From Chloranthus sessilifolius (taxonomy: Eukaryota > Streptophyta > Magnoliopsida > Chloranthales > Chloranthaceae), in NCBI GenBank assembly GCA_021018995.1, contig CM037591.1, forward strand, positions 9,658,501-9,722,500: a stretch of 64,000 nucleotides of DNA, read 5' to 3'. Within the stretch, counting starts at the first letter, position 1; the number at the start of each line of letters is the position of its first letter. Shown here one piece after another: positions 1-11,587 of the stretch. The translations under genes were made by a program, and so were the position numbers. Under the pieces are notes generated by a model, which searched no databases, was not told where the DNA came from, and saw only the letters and a program-made list of their open reading frames with translations.

Positions 1-1820
1 TCGTAAACCTGGTTCTGAGCATCTACACATGTGACGTATAGTCAGGGTGAGCTAACAATCTAAGCTCAGCGGAAGAAACTTAGTTTTATTTAAATTTTGT
101 CAGAACAAATATGATTTTCAAAGACAGAATTCGAAGCAGATGTGTTTTCAAAACATATATTCTAAAATAGGACATTTACTAAATTTCCAATGCAATATCA
201 GGTAAATTGTTATGAAAGGAAATCAAACGAATCAGGATTTCATATGTTTTCAAATTCTTATTCATGCAGTGCTTTTCTGATTAATGATTTAAATCCGAAC
301 TTAAAATTTTTCTCAAGTTACCATATCATGAGAGCAGGAATAATACCGATGGAAACCCCTAACTAACCATCGTCGTTCAATGAACCTTTTTTAGGAGATG
401 CAACAAACCACTGTGTTATGAGGGTAACTTATGCCATATAGACACACAGTCAAATAGGCTCAGAAATAAACTCACGGCCGCGTTGGTGGGGATTCGTTCA
501 CGAGAACCTTAAATCACATGTCGATTCTAATACATATCTCAGATACAGATTCTAGTATATAATTCAGATGCAGAATTCAGGAGTCAAGATTCAAGTTCAT
601 ATTCAAATGTATTCAGAAATCATGGTTCAGAGTTCATGCTAATCAAATTCAAGATAGATTCAAATCAAATTTGGAGTTCATGATATATTCATAAACAAAT
701 TCAGATGTATTCGAAAAACAAAATCATATTCTTTCGCGAAAAATGTAATTAATATTGAGGTTCCCCTACCTAGACTCGGATCCGATCCAAGCTATTAAAT
801 GTCCTCACCAACATGTACCCTAGATTTAAATAGCACCATACTATCTGTTAATAGTGTCTAAAACAGATAGACAAGTTTCCCAGAGTTTTTCCAAAGAAAA
901 ATAGGGAAAACCAGAAACAGGGGAAAGTCGATCATTCGATTTCATCAGAAATCAAGCTTGTCAGTTTGTGCTAAAATCGATCGATCGATTCCAAAATCGA
1001 ACGTTCGATTTTGGATTCGAAAGTTCGATTGTTACAGGTTTCTACAATTTTCAGGTTTTCACATCCTTGGCTTTTTTTTTTCTCCAACTTACTCTGATTT
1101 CTTAATATTTTTACCTGCTAACAAAACTAATTTGGGTATAAATAATGAATATGAAGGTACTATGAGTCAACCTCTCAAGGTTGACTCCTGCGGCTTCCGA
1201 TGATTCTATCCCAAGAGATCGGATTGAATCTTGTGAAGCCTTAAGCCGGTAGATTCCAGAATGAGTTCTGCGTTGGCACAGAGAATACCTTATCTCAAAT
1301 CGTGCTGATAACGCATCCACCATATTCGGTTCATACACAAACTGCACTACTCTTCCTCACCAACCTTAATCTAATCAATAGCGAAAAAGCAGAGTTCTCT
1401 ACAGTTGATATCACGAGAGCGATTAAAATCTAAGTGATGAAAAAGGAGGAGGAATTCCTTTCGGACAAATGGTAGTTGGGTTTCACGAGAGAGAAAAAGT
1501 GAGAGTTGCTCTTCACTCTCCTTCTTTTATAAATCAAAGCTAAGAAAAATAAATATCATGATATTTACTAAAAATATCATGATATTTATACTATAATTCT
1601 TATCCACAAAATTCAAATTTAACCGAGTGATGAGCACGCATATACGAGTCGGTGTAAGAGTCATTGGCTAAAGGCCTTTAACATATCTAAATCAATTTTT
1701 TTTTACCAAAATATTCTTGATATTTAATTAGTTCAATAATTCAAGGTCAAATCGCGCGACTTGTCTGAGCACGCATATCAAGGTGATCATGTTCGATTTT
1801 TAGATTTTTGGGATATTACA
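1..1820 (-). mobile_element. Partial Ty3-type LTR, minus strand, cut by window edge
   Basis: Read on the minus strand, this stretch begins at 1820 with TGTAATATCCC, matching the TGTAAYRACCC start of the other large LTRs here. Its middle resembles the solo LTRs at 8345-11134 and 23912-26580 in order of features: a palindrome-rich stretch (about 958-1035), an AT-rich part, and a block near 1-60 matching 24420-24480 (both read GAGCTAAC...CTAAGCTCAG). No coding frame is convincing. The distal end lies outside the window, so solo LTR versus full element cannot be decided. It abuts a plus-strand LTR at 1821 and may be nested in it. Confidence 0.6.
958..1035. repeat. Short palindrome cluster inside the LTR
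   Basis: The stretch holds ATCGATCGATCGAT followed by AATCGAACGTTCGATT and ATTCGAAAGTTCGATT. These are self-complementary or nearly so, and sit where the related LTRs at 8345 and 23912 carry their TTGATCGATCAA arrays. Function is unknown; the placement in the LTR suggests a shared architecture with a changed motif. Confidence 0.55.
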
Positions 1821-3724
1821 TCTTGTAACCTCACTTGCATGATCAAAACCTAACGCACTTTAATTACTCGATATTTCGATCGATGGTCATGATGTACTTC
1901 ACTTTAAATTGTATTACCTTTTTAATTAGTGTATTTAATAATATATATATATATATATCATTTTTATCACTTCAACGCGACATCTTCGATAATACGAAGT
2001 TTTAGAAATTTGATTCCTCATGAAAATAGAACTCTAACCTTCACATTTTTGAAATCATACTTTAACCACCCTATCCAATATTATATTGAGATGAGGTGTA
2101 AATATGTTATATGTATAAACATTATAAAATCTGATGTAAATCTTTCTGTATGCATGATATTTCTGTGTCTACATCCCGATCACATTTTATGAGTTATGAG
2201 TAAGTTATGACATATATACGAGAGTGTATGAGATCATGCCTATGCTTGGGATGATGATTCGCTGATATGGTATCGAAGTGAGGAATATATCGTATTCACA
2301 TACCTTACAACTTATGATAGTATAGAACCCATGATGAGTAGGGTGAGTATGAATTCAGTGTAATCTCATATATGGAGACCCTATCCCGAGTTTTAATATT
2401 ATAGGATAAGGATAAGTTAGGATATGAAGTTTGACCCTTAGGCCTTAGCTGTTATGATGTTTCTTTTACGGTCACATAAAACTCAGAATATTGACATCCA
2501 TGTACAGGTGCAATCCTCTATGATAGTATGGGCTGCCACATGAAATACATCCAGATTACTACGAAACTTTTTTCTTAAAAAGCATAATTTAGGGAAGTTA
2601 ACCTACTATAGTTTGTCCTAAACATAAGTTGTAAGAGTATGATAAGATATGAGTATAAGATAAGATAAGTTATGAGTACGAAAATAAGAAACCGCTGCGT
2701 AGGCTAGCAAACGATTAAAAACTTATGTCTCTGTACGTGTCGTTCTTTGCGTAGTCATCCTAAGGGCAACGTCTTTCAACTAATTAGACGGGTCTCTTAG
2801 AGACATTATAAGTATGACTTTGAGTATGTTATGAGTTATGTTTGGCCATTATGTCTCCCCATTAGGCTGGATGGAAGGGTATTAGTATGACACGAGGGAG
2901 TTATGATATGGTGACTCTCACATGATAGCTCGAGTAGCGATTCTAGCACAGATCGCTTATGATTTATGATTATGTTAGTTACGCTTATACGATTTACTGA
3001 CGTATGTGCGAGAATAATAAGATATGATATGTCATGAGTTATGATAAGATACGTTAGGATATGAGTGTCTAGACTAAGGTCCTACATCTATGTATGATGA
3101 GTTCTATGATATGCACATGATCATTTTTTTCTTTCAAATTTTTTTTTATACTAGGTTTATTACTCACCTAATGCACCCACAATGCACCTGAATAGTATGA
3201 GGTGGATTGGTGGCATATCTACTGAGTAAACTCATCCCACCATAATCTAACAGTTGCAAGTGATTACGCTGGTGGAGTTAATGTCGGCTATCCAGATCCT
3301 GCCAATGCTGATTTCATTGATCTCGCATACATTGATTACCATGAGCCATGAGAGGGCAATGCCGCAGAATACCTGGAGGACCACAATGCTATTTTGATTT
3401 GGGCATATGCTATTGACGTTGTAGACTTGGTATTGGGCTTCATTTTATATTATTGTCGATGATTATATGATTTCATTTTATCGGATCTGTCTTCGACTTA
3501 CATTATTACTTTATTGGTGGATTACTTGGATTCGTTGCTTTCGTTCGGTTATTTATGATAGTCTTTATGTCTCTATTTTATGTGTTGGCTTTCACGGATT
3601 TCTTGAAACCAAATTTATGCAGAATTCTGATTATGTGTATGTCCGCTTAGCGTATTTGAGATGCGTGCAAGTCATAAATCAAAATTCTAGGCCCTCAGGA
3701 TGGGTAGAATTTCGGGTCGTGACA
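1821..3724 (+). mobile_element. 5' LTR (3' part) of a LARD-like Ty3-type element
   Basis: From about 1870 this matches the solo LTR at 50995-54303: both have TTTCGATCGATGGTCATGAT, a TA run, TTCAACGCGAC, long shared blocks with GTATGAGATCATGCCTA, and the same terminus CGGGTCGTGACA. The LTR ends at 3724 and is followed after three bases by a primer-binding site. The 5' part of this LTR (about 1.3 kb in the solo copy) is missing here, probably displaced by insertion of the minus-strand LTR at 1-1820. No coding sequence is seen; the short frames inside are in repeat DNA. Confidence 0.75.
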
Positions 3725-4389
3725 GAGTGGTATCAGAGATCAGACTTTACTTCCTCAAGGATTGTATGGATTATGCCAGTACCTTATGTTGATTGAGGTT
3801 ATGATGATTCAAAGAGACCCCAAACTTTAGATATTTGAGAACTTGTTAGTTTCAAAGAAGTACGATCATTGACGATGGAAGATCCTAAGATTCAATTTTG
3901 TATTTAAAGATTTATTTAAGAATAACTTATATAATTAGGAACTTGTGAGAAATATTGGAAATGTTCTGTAAGGATTGAAAAATAATGAATAAAAATCTTC
4001 CAGAATTGAGGGGCAATTAGATAAATAAATATATGAAGATTTAACTGTTTAAGATTCTAGGTGATTTGAGATGTCAACTATAGGAATAAATGGTTCTAGG
4101 TTATATTAAAAATGACGACAATAATTGGATCAAGTGAATATCTAACTAAAGTTTGATGTACCCCACATTCGGAGAAATTTATGACATTAGATCAAATTAT
4201 TTTATTAAATGATGAAACAGAGTCGAATTTTATTATAAGGAGGGGATGATCCTATTCCTATGATATCAAATATTGGGTGTCGAAAATATAGAAGTTTTGC
4301 AGGTGATTCGAGATTAACAAAGAAATGATGATAGTAGGTTATAATCAATATCTAATTTTCGATGACACAAATTTTTAAGGAGGGGAGAA
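3725..4389 (+). mobile_element. Non-coding interior of LARD-like element
   Basis: The 665 bp between the primer-binding site and the polypurine tract hold no gag or pol frame; stops occur in all frames. The interior therefore has both signals needed for reverse transcription but no protein, as in large-retrotransposon-derivative (LARD) or TRIM-like elements that depend on an autonomous partner. It could instead be an internal deletion of a once autonomous element. A second purine-rich patch (TAAGGAGGGGATGA) lies near 4236. Confidence 0.6.
3728..3738 (+). other. Primer-binding site, initiator Met-tRNA
   Basis: TGGTATCAGAG, four bases after the LTR end CGTGACA, is the complement of the 3' end of plant initiator methionine tRNA. 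This is the usual minus-strand primer site of plant Ty1 and Ty3 elements, and it fixes the LTR border at 3724. Confidence 0.9.
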
Positions 4390-4410
4390 TGTAACGAATT
4401 TGATTTTTTG

Positions 4411-4411
<1 letters not shown>
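4377..4411 (+). other. Polypurine tract and first bases of the 3' LTR
   Basis: AAGGAGGGGAGAA (4377-4389) is followed directly by TGTAACGA (from 4390), the same TGTAAC that opens the related solo LTR at 50995. This is the standard PPT/LTR junction. The 3' LTR is lost after about 20 bases where a TA repeat begins, so the element is truncated at its 3' side. Confidence 0.8.

Positions 4412-4452
<41 letters not shown>
4412..4452. repeat. (TA)n microsatellite
   Basis: About 41 bases of uninterrupted TA at the broken edge of the 3' LTR. The 350 bases that follow, to the pectate lyase stop codon, show nothing else recognisable and would be that gene's 3' flank. Confidence 0.9.
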
Positions 4453-4455
<3 letters not shown>

Positions 4456-4804
4456 AGAGAATTAGGTTGGGAAAATCCTGGCTATCACAGAAATTGTTGT
4501 TAGAAGTTTACTTGGAATAGCTTATGAGTCTTACTGAATGATATATTGTGGAGTACTTTTCTTATTGTAATGAATTTACCCGCAAGGACAAATGCCAATA
4601 TCAATTTAGATATCATATCATATAAATATCAGGTCTTGACCTAAAGAGTGAAAAAAAATAGAACAACATGTAGTATTTTGATGGGTTTCTAATCTCTATA
4701 ATCTACATGAAATTAAAAAGTGTTTCTTAAAGTCAGATAAAACTAGTTATTTTCAATCTGAGTCTTTCTGTAACTGAAGCTTGTCCTTTTCAACTTTGAT
4801 CAAT

Positions 4805-6581
4805 TCAACATCTAGATCTTATAGAGCAACGAAGGGCACCAGAAGATCTAGTTAATGACATCACATCCTTAGCATCTTCAACTCTAAACCCCTGTTGTCG
4901 ATTATATGCTGGCCTTGCCTGACCATACCCTGTATGACTGAAATAAGATCCACCAATGAAAGCATCCTTCACGGATCTCCAAGTCCATGATCTCCCAATT
5001 CCATCACCTCCTTCTCTCCAAGTCACCTGTCAAAAATAAATTTTCAGGTCAATAAGTACCGCATAAAAATATAATAAATTATTTTAATTGTATGAAACTT
5101 ATGTCATTGCCTTGGCATTATTATAGATTGCTAAACTTCATGGTGATGGTTTAACTAATTAAAGGCAACACATATATGTATGTTTGGGTGTATAATTCTG
5201 TATTATTACATATTTGTATTTGCGTAGAAACATGAAGTTACATAATATAACTTGAAAAAATAAAGAGAAATCGAATGAAATTTACCGCTTTGCTGCCAGA
5301 TTTTGGGGCTATGAAGAGATTTGATTGGCTTTTGATGATTGGGTTCATACTTCCGCCGATGGCATACTGTAGCCACCCTTGGTAGAGGTTGTTCACTACA
5401 TGTGCATATCCGAGACGGACCCTGCAATATTTATGGCCACAAAAGAAAGAGTTAGTGGCATTTATTAAAAAAGGAGCAGAGAAATAGGACTCACAAAGCC
5501 GACCCCAAATAGAAGGGATAAAACTGTGATGATGATGATGATGAGAAGAAAGGATTAATGAGAAAATACTTTTTCTTTTTTATCTTCTTGTTACTGAGGA
5601 AAAGATGTTGAAAAGGGGTAAATTATTAGGGATGAGAGAGAGAGAGAGCAACAAGGTACCTAGGCATTCGCTGATTGCACTTGGGACCAAAATGGTTGAA
5701 GACAACAGTCACCTTCATCATCTTATCCTGTAGGAAACTATCATCATGACCTAAAAGCATCACCTTGTCATGATTTCTGAACTAGTTGTTTGAGATGGTT
5801 ACGTCCGTGGAACCGCGTGTGACATCCAAGAGCCCATCGTGGCACTCATATAGGGTGTTGTGGTCGATCCAAATTTTTGAAGATGTTACTAGCCTTATGG
5901 CGTCGCCATCAACCATCCCCATATCTACAATTTTCGACCCAAGGCCCATCACTGAACCAGGTTGTTGCACCTGACAATGGTGTATTTGAAGGTTGTGGAT
6001 GATCACATTGGTTACCTGATTTTATACAAGACAAATAGAAAAAATTAGGTCTCACTCTATCATTCAAAAGAAAAATAAATAAATGAAATCTGTGTCAACT
6101 GCCGATTCTATTTGTAATCGAATAGCTAGTATACCTCATAGAGCAAAAAGCACCCACCATAGGCAATGTGAATTTCTGGGCCACGACCATCGATGGTGGT
6201 GAAGCTATTAACGAGGAGTGGCTTATTGAGCTTAATCTGCATGTCCCTCTTGAAGTCAATCCACACCTTTCCTTTAATCATCGTAGCACCATATCGCAAA
6301 GTTCCAAAGCGAGGCTTCAGTGGGTCATCACTTGGATCTATCACCGTGTATCTCCTTACATTCCTACCTATATTGTTTGACATTTTCCCTGCAAATCCCA
6401 TGGAGCACATGGCAAGTTGCTCTCTCTTCCTATGCCACATTGGGTTGCTTCGCCAGCATTAGTCGATCGTGTTCATTTTGTTCTTCCTTGTCCTTGTGGC
6501 ACTTGCGTTGCTTGCGAGCAAGAGGAAGAGAATAGCGAGAGAGAATTGCAATTTCCCGAAAAGGCCATGAGGGGCTGCCAT
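4805..6581 (-). pseudogene. Pectate lyase (PL1, pollen type), two nonsense codons
   Basis: This gene encodes a secreted pectate lyase that would cleave de-esterified homogalacturonan in the cell wall by beta-elimination. Four exons on the minus strand are inferred at 6581-6135, 6015-5660, 5421-5286 and 5026-4805, each with GT..AG introns; they sum to 387 codons in one frame, normal for the family. Visible are a signal peptide (AILFLLLASNASA), the VDGDAIRL and WIDHNTLYE motifs around the calcium-binding aspartates, DKVMLLGHDD, NHFGPKCNQRMPRVR with the catalytic arginine region, and the Cys-rich C-terminal tail. Two in-frame stops break it: TAA at 6461-6459, just before CWR, and TAG at 5784-5782, where relatives have the Trp of NNWF. 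No frameshift or splice-site loss was seen, so silencing is recent or the stops are base errors. Length and motifs resemble anther or pollen members (LAT59-like). Confidence 0.88.
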
Positions 6582-6924
6582 GAATATTGGTGTTGGAGGT
6601 TAGTGAGATATTGGGACAACTATTTGTAGTTTTATAGCGGGAATGGGTGGAGTAGTGCCTGCATTTACAAGGTTTGTTTTGGAGCTAGTTTGGTTTTATG
6701 GGTGTGGTGGGAGATATTAGCTAGAAATAGATTAGGGTTGGTAAGAGGTTTATTTGGTTTTGTGAAATCTAACAAAATTACTTATTTTTGGGAGTAATTT
6801 GGCAGCTAAGTGTACGTTAATATATAGTGCATCGATTTTTGGGAATGGATTTTTAAGCTTCTCAAGAGATTCTTTCAACAATATTCCTCATATTAATTAG
6901 GTTCAAGGGCGCACAAACACAAAG

Positions 6925-6960
<36 letters not shown>

Positions 6961-7231
6961 GTTGGATAGTTACTAAAGTCTCGAATTGTTGGAAAATTTG
7001 TGAATAATTTACAAATTTTTTTGGTTACCAAATTAAGCACAAATTATCCATGAAATTTGTAAATTTCATGTGTTGAGATTAGTTCATGACTTTTTAAAAT
7101 AATTTTAGTTTTTTTTGCTCAACAATTTTTCATGAACATATCAAAGTTTTCCAAATTTTAACCTTGTCGAATTATTGTGGAACCGTGACTTAGTAAATAT
7201 GGTGTGACAAGTTTAGTATTATGTGCCCACC
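6582..7231. other. Upstream flank of pectate lyase; (CT)n tract
   Basis: No gene is seen. A (TC)n microsatellite of about 28 bases sits at 6928-6956. This flank would contain the promoter of the minus-strand pectate lyase; no TATA box could be assigned with confidence. Confidence 0.5.
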
Positions 7232-7345
7232 CACTATAAAAAATAAGACTATTAACAGCAGCCAAAAATTGCTGCTAATACCCTTGTCGGTAATAGTCTT
7301 AATAGCCTTTAATAGTTTTTTGGTTAATAGTCTTATTTCTTTGGG
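7232..7345 (+). mobile_element. Partial CACTA-type MITE
   Basis: Starts CACTATAAAAAATAAGAC and contains AACAGCAGCC and TTGCTGCTAAT, the same internal inverted words as the complete MITE at 18450-18601. The right terminus (expected TTTGTAGTG) is missing, apparently replaced by the 5' end of LINE 1. Confidence 0.5.
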
Positions 7346-8344
7346 ATCTTCTGGTTGGAGAGAACATGGCTGGTTCTTCTTCGATCAGATCTTCTTAGTC
7401 GGCTCTAGTGCAATCGAATGCTCCTCCCTCGGGGGAATGTGTGGTCGATTGGATTTCATTGAACAATGTTCAAAGGAAGATATCATCATTTGTCTTGAGG
7501 ATGAAATCCAAGAGGAGATTCTTAGATGGAGAAACACCCTAGTTCGATATGTGGTGGGAAAGAGACCTCACTATCAAGGTCTCAAGGCATCCATTGACAA
7601 ACTCTGGAATTTAAAAGGCATAGTTGAGGTTATTAGTTTGGATGATGGATTCTTTTTATTCAAATTTGCACTCGAGGAGGATTGCAAGGCGGTTCTGAAT
7701 GGAGGAATTTGGTCTTTCCCAGGAAGGCCCCTTGTCCTTAAGAAATGGATCCTGAATTCGAGACCCCGGAGGGAGCCGCTCAAGTCTATTCCTATTTGGA
7801 TTAGACTTCCTAGGCTCCCTTTGTGTTTCTGGTCCAAGAAGATACTCAATAGGATTGGAAGCAATATTGGAATCCCTATACATGCAGATGTTCAAACTAC
7901 AAATCGTTCAAGGCTTGCGTATGCACACCTCTGTATTGAAATTGGGGTAGATTTTAAATTCCTAGATTTTTTTAAGATTAAATCTGCAATGGGAGACATT
8001 CATACGCAAGTCATTGAATATGAATGGAAACCGCACATTTGCTCGAAATGTGCCTTCTTTGATCATGATTCGAGAAACTGCCTTCAAGCGCTTGTTTTTC
8101 CTAAAACTAACATCATCTCAATTACATTGACTCCGGTGAAGAAGACAAAATCTATCAATGAAGATTGCACCTCCATCAGGATGGCTGCAGATATGGAGAT
8201 GAAGGAGAGGGAAGATAAATCTAACGCCATCCGATCCGAGTCAGATCCAGATTCTACGAACATCAGTGCAGATAGAAATCATGAAATAGAGTCCAATGTT
8301 GACCTGAACGAAGGACAAGATGGGAAGCTAGAAGAGAGGGTTGC

Positions 8345-11134
8345 TGTAATGACCCGTAAAATTAGACCCGAACTCGACTGACCTCGTGTGCGTGGTCGGC
8401 ACGAAAATCGATGTCACAATAGATTTTTATATGATAATAAATATTAAAATAATATTAGGATAACTTTATGCAGACGGATTAAGGTTTAAATGCGTGTTTA
8501 GGCCTTTAGTGTGAAAGTCGTGCACCGACGCACCATGTGCCGCTCAACACCGAAACCAAGCCCTTTAGCTAATAAAAAGACAAAGCTTCTCAAAGAAGCT
8601 TCACCTGATTGCAAAGCTTTGGAGTTGGCTTTCTAGAGAGAGAACGAAGAGAAAACTTCCACCCTTCTTGAGATTTTGATGACGAGATCGTGATCGCGCC
8701 GCAAAATTTGCATTATTCACGAAGCACTCGACGCCGATCAACGCTTGAATCCCGCCTTTGGTGAATTTCGACCGTTCAAACCTCATTTTCAAGAAACATT
8801 TCATCTCGCGATCATTTTTGTGCTTGAAAGAGGTTAAGATCGACGCGTAAGGATGACCAACGTCATCTTGAGTTCATTGTGATCAATCTCTGTGGATTCG
8901 TTGTAGAAATCCAGAAGTTTCATTTCGAAACCCTTTTAGACAACGATTCTTAAAGGTGCGAAGTTGATCAAAGAAAGGTTAGTTTTCTTTGATTTTAATA
9001 GTTTAGATTGTAGAATAAATCATTGTTTTAGTTTAGTGTGTATGTGTGTGTGATTCGATGAAGATCGTAGAAAATTTGAATGAAAATAGATTAAAAATGA
9101 TAAAGCCTTATGGTTGTGCATTTCTGAAAGTTTTGATCAATCAAATTAGGTGATTGATCGATCAATCACCCAGATTGATCGATCAAATTGTATATACAAT
9201 GATAAAAACAGAAAGTTTGTTGGAAGTTCATTCCCGACAATATTGATCGATCAATTTAAAGATTGATCGATCAATGTGATGGGTTGATCGATCAAGGGTA
9301 AAATTGATCGATCAATGTGATGGGTTGATTGATCAAGGGTGAAATTGATCGATCAATATGGAATTGATCGATCAATATGATGGTTTGATCGATCAAATTG
9401 ACTGTGCCGACACTACTTCATTATTTTGGCCATAACTTTTTACTCTGAACTCTGATTGATGCGATTCTTACGGCATTGGAAAGAGGACAACTAAATCTAA
9501 AACTTTTATGAATTAACTAACTAATGAGTAAATTTTTTTGATGATCAAAATTGATTTGAAAGTTTGGCCAAGTTCTAAGTTAGCACGTTTTGACTGAAGT
9601 ATCGATATAGCTTCGGTATTTTGGCCATAACTCTTTGTCCCGAACTCCGATTGATGCGATTCTTGATGCGTTGGAAAGAGTACGATGAGATCTAACTCTT
9701 TTATAAATTAATAAAATCTTTAATCAAATGTTTTGAGTATCAAAATAAAGTAGAAAGTTGGGTCAAGTTTTGAGTCAATACGAAATTACCCATTTCCCCC
9801 TTAGTTTTGATAATACACTTAAATACGTCAACATTATTAATAATTAGGATTAATTTTTAATACATCATCATATGTGTGATATAGATTAAGAGTGGAGGCC
9901 GTGGATAAGAACTTTTGGATTGCTTTAGAACGGCGTTGGATTTGCTTAGAAAGATTTGTTAAGGTAGGGGAAATCTAACCTAAAAATATATCTGAATATG
10001 ATTTCATGATTCTTTCACATTTGTATCCTAATTTCTATTTTAAAAGCATATTTGCATATCAATAAATCTCTGCCATCTCTGATTTCTGCATTCTGATTTC
10101 TGTATTCTGAAACCTGTTTCTAATTTCTGATATCTGATTCTTAAGGTCATATGTGTGTATATGATTTTAAGTATTTAATTCAGATTATCTCCACCGACTC
10201 GGTGGTATATCCGTGCCCTAACACAATCGTGCATCTGCTTTGATAATCCCTCGACACAATTGCACTCCATAGATGAGGCATTGTTGCATTCCTGAAATTA
10301 TTCATGTGAACGACGATTGGTTGGGGTTTTCTATCAGCATACACCTGATTACCACGTGCTATATATTCACGGGAGTTTCTTAAGTTAGAAATATGCATGA
10401 TTTAAGTCACAAATTATATACTAATAGCATCTGTTTTGTTCTTTGAAAACTTAGTACATGTCATCTGATTTATCCTGTCTGCATATTCTGATTTGATTAT
10501 CTGTTTGAGATACTACCTGCAAATCATGTCTTACATTTTCAGTATAATTTTAGCTGAGATTCTTCTACTGAGCTTAGATGTAGCCCATCCTATTTTCTAT
10601 AATATTAATAGGTTCTGAGGCTAGAGCTCCCAGTACTGAGAGCGACCCTGACTACCAGCCTGATCCTGAGGCTGAGGTTGAGGAGGAGAATACCAATACC
10701 CCTGCTGACGAGCACAACCCGTAGCTAGGGTATTTGATTAGATTGGATATTTTGGGATCTGTATATGTTTTGGATTATTGTGGTTCTGGTGGCCACGATT
10801 TTGTACTCAAAACTTTGTAGATACTTTATTTTCTTTTGTGTACATCTTATAGGAACCACTACTTTGAACCATTATTTTTGTGTGACGGATGTCCATCACC
10901 AGTGGTTCTTCTTAGTTCCTTTTTGATGATGTATTTTCTTTTATTTTTATATATAGGCACTGTTAAATTCTTCTCTCTTTTAAAGCCTTATATGATGACT
11001 CGATCTGCCACTATTGGACAGTGTCTGCTCTGATTTTTGCTAAACGAGCAACACTCTGTGATTTGTCCTGGGGATCATTCAGAGCATGATCCTGATGGCA
11101 CGGATTTCCGAGTACCAAAATCTAGGCTGTCACA
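8345..11134 (+). mobile_element. Solo LTR, Ty3-type, inserted in LINE 1 ORF1
   Basis: Begins TGTAATGACCCG and ends GGCTGTCACA, the same termini as the minus-strand LTR at 23912-26580. Flanks are GTTGC (8340-8344) and ATTGT (11135-11139), a 5-bp duplication with two transitions. No primer-binding site follows and no interior is present, so this is a single LTR left after recombination. Shared internal blocks include two copies of TTTTGGCCATAACT followed by GATGCGATTCTT (about 9425-9475 and 9615-9665), also found in the LTR at 50995-54303. The small frames inside are not genes. Confidence 0.8.
9152..9396 (+). repeat. Array of the palindrome TTGATCGATCAA
   Basis: Nine exact copies of the 12-base palindrome TTGATCGATCAA plus at least one variant (TTGATTGATCAA) lie within about 245 bp, separated by irregular spacers. 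The array is in the 5' third of the solo LTR, where U3 regulatory sequence would be. The related LTR at 23912-26580 has the same array. Confidence 0.9.
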
Positions 11135-11587
11135 ATTGTCAATATCAATCCGATTATTGAAGTGGTGCCAACCGTGACTGCTGAAACTCAGGCGGTAGAA
11201 GAGAGGACTACTGAAACTCAGGCGATGGAAGAGGTAACTCTGAATACCCAAGATAACATGAACCTTAATGAGGATTCTACTTCCTTTTTGTAGAGAATTC
11301 GGTTGGATTGGGTAACTATGAAATCTAGCTTCCATTCACTGAATCTGGTATAGTCAAATCGTCAAATGTCTTTGTTGCTCTAATTCTGAGGAGATAAATG
11401 TGGAATTAAACACTAATTCTCAGTTATTCCTTACTAGAAATAAAAAGTTTAAGTATCCAATGAAAAATGGCATTGGTAATTCAAATGAAAAGAAAGTTAT
11501 TGTGATCCAATCTCTACCATTTCAAAAGGGAAAAAATAACGATGATGAGAATTTCAAGGGAGGTAATCCTTCCAAAAATAATTCCCA

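Larger units (their letters stand above)
7347..11293 (+). pseudogene. LINE 1 ORF1: DUF4283 plus CCHC zinc knuckle, split by LTR
   Basis: The gag-like ORF1 protein of plant LINEs binds element RNA. The first part (frame open 7221-8381; element sequence to 8344) carries the DUF4283 fold: EEILRWRNTLVRYVVG, then GIWSFPGRPLVLKKW and IPIWIRLPRLPL, and a zinc knuckle of form C-x2-C-x4-H-x4-C (CSKCAFFDHDSRNC) encoded near 8040-8081. A solo LTR occupies 8345-11134. Dropping it and one copy of the 5-bp duplication rejoins the frame (…EERVA then NINPIIEVV…), which runs to a stop at 11291-11293. The first ATG that fits LINE context (7364) is in another frame, so a frameshift lies near the N-terminus. Another open segment (11400-11591, different frame) may be its C-terminal end. 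Confidence 0.8.

Noticed and set aside
5786..6629. Plus-strand frames over the pectate lyase exons
   Set aside because: They are antisense shadows of the minus-strand coding exons.
7221..7346. N-terminal part of the open frame beginning at 7221 as protein
   Set aside because: It lies in the partial MITE and reads through non-LINE sequence; the LINE-like protein starts later.
9152..9396. CRISPR-like array
   Set aside because: The repeated word is a 12-base palindrome with irregular short spacers inside a plant LTR; no cas genes and not a prokaryote.
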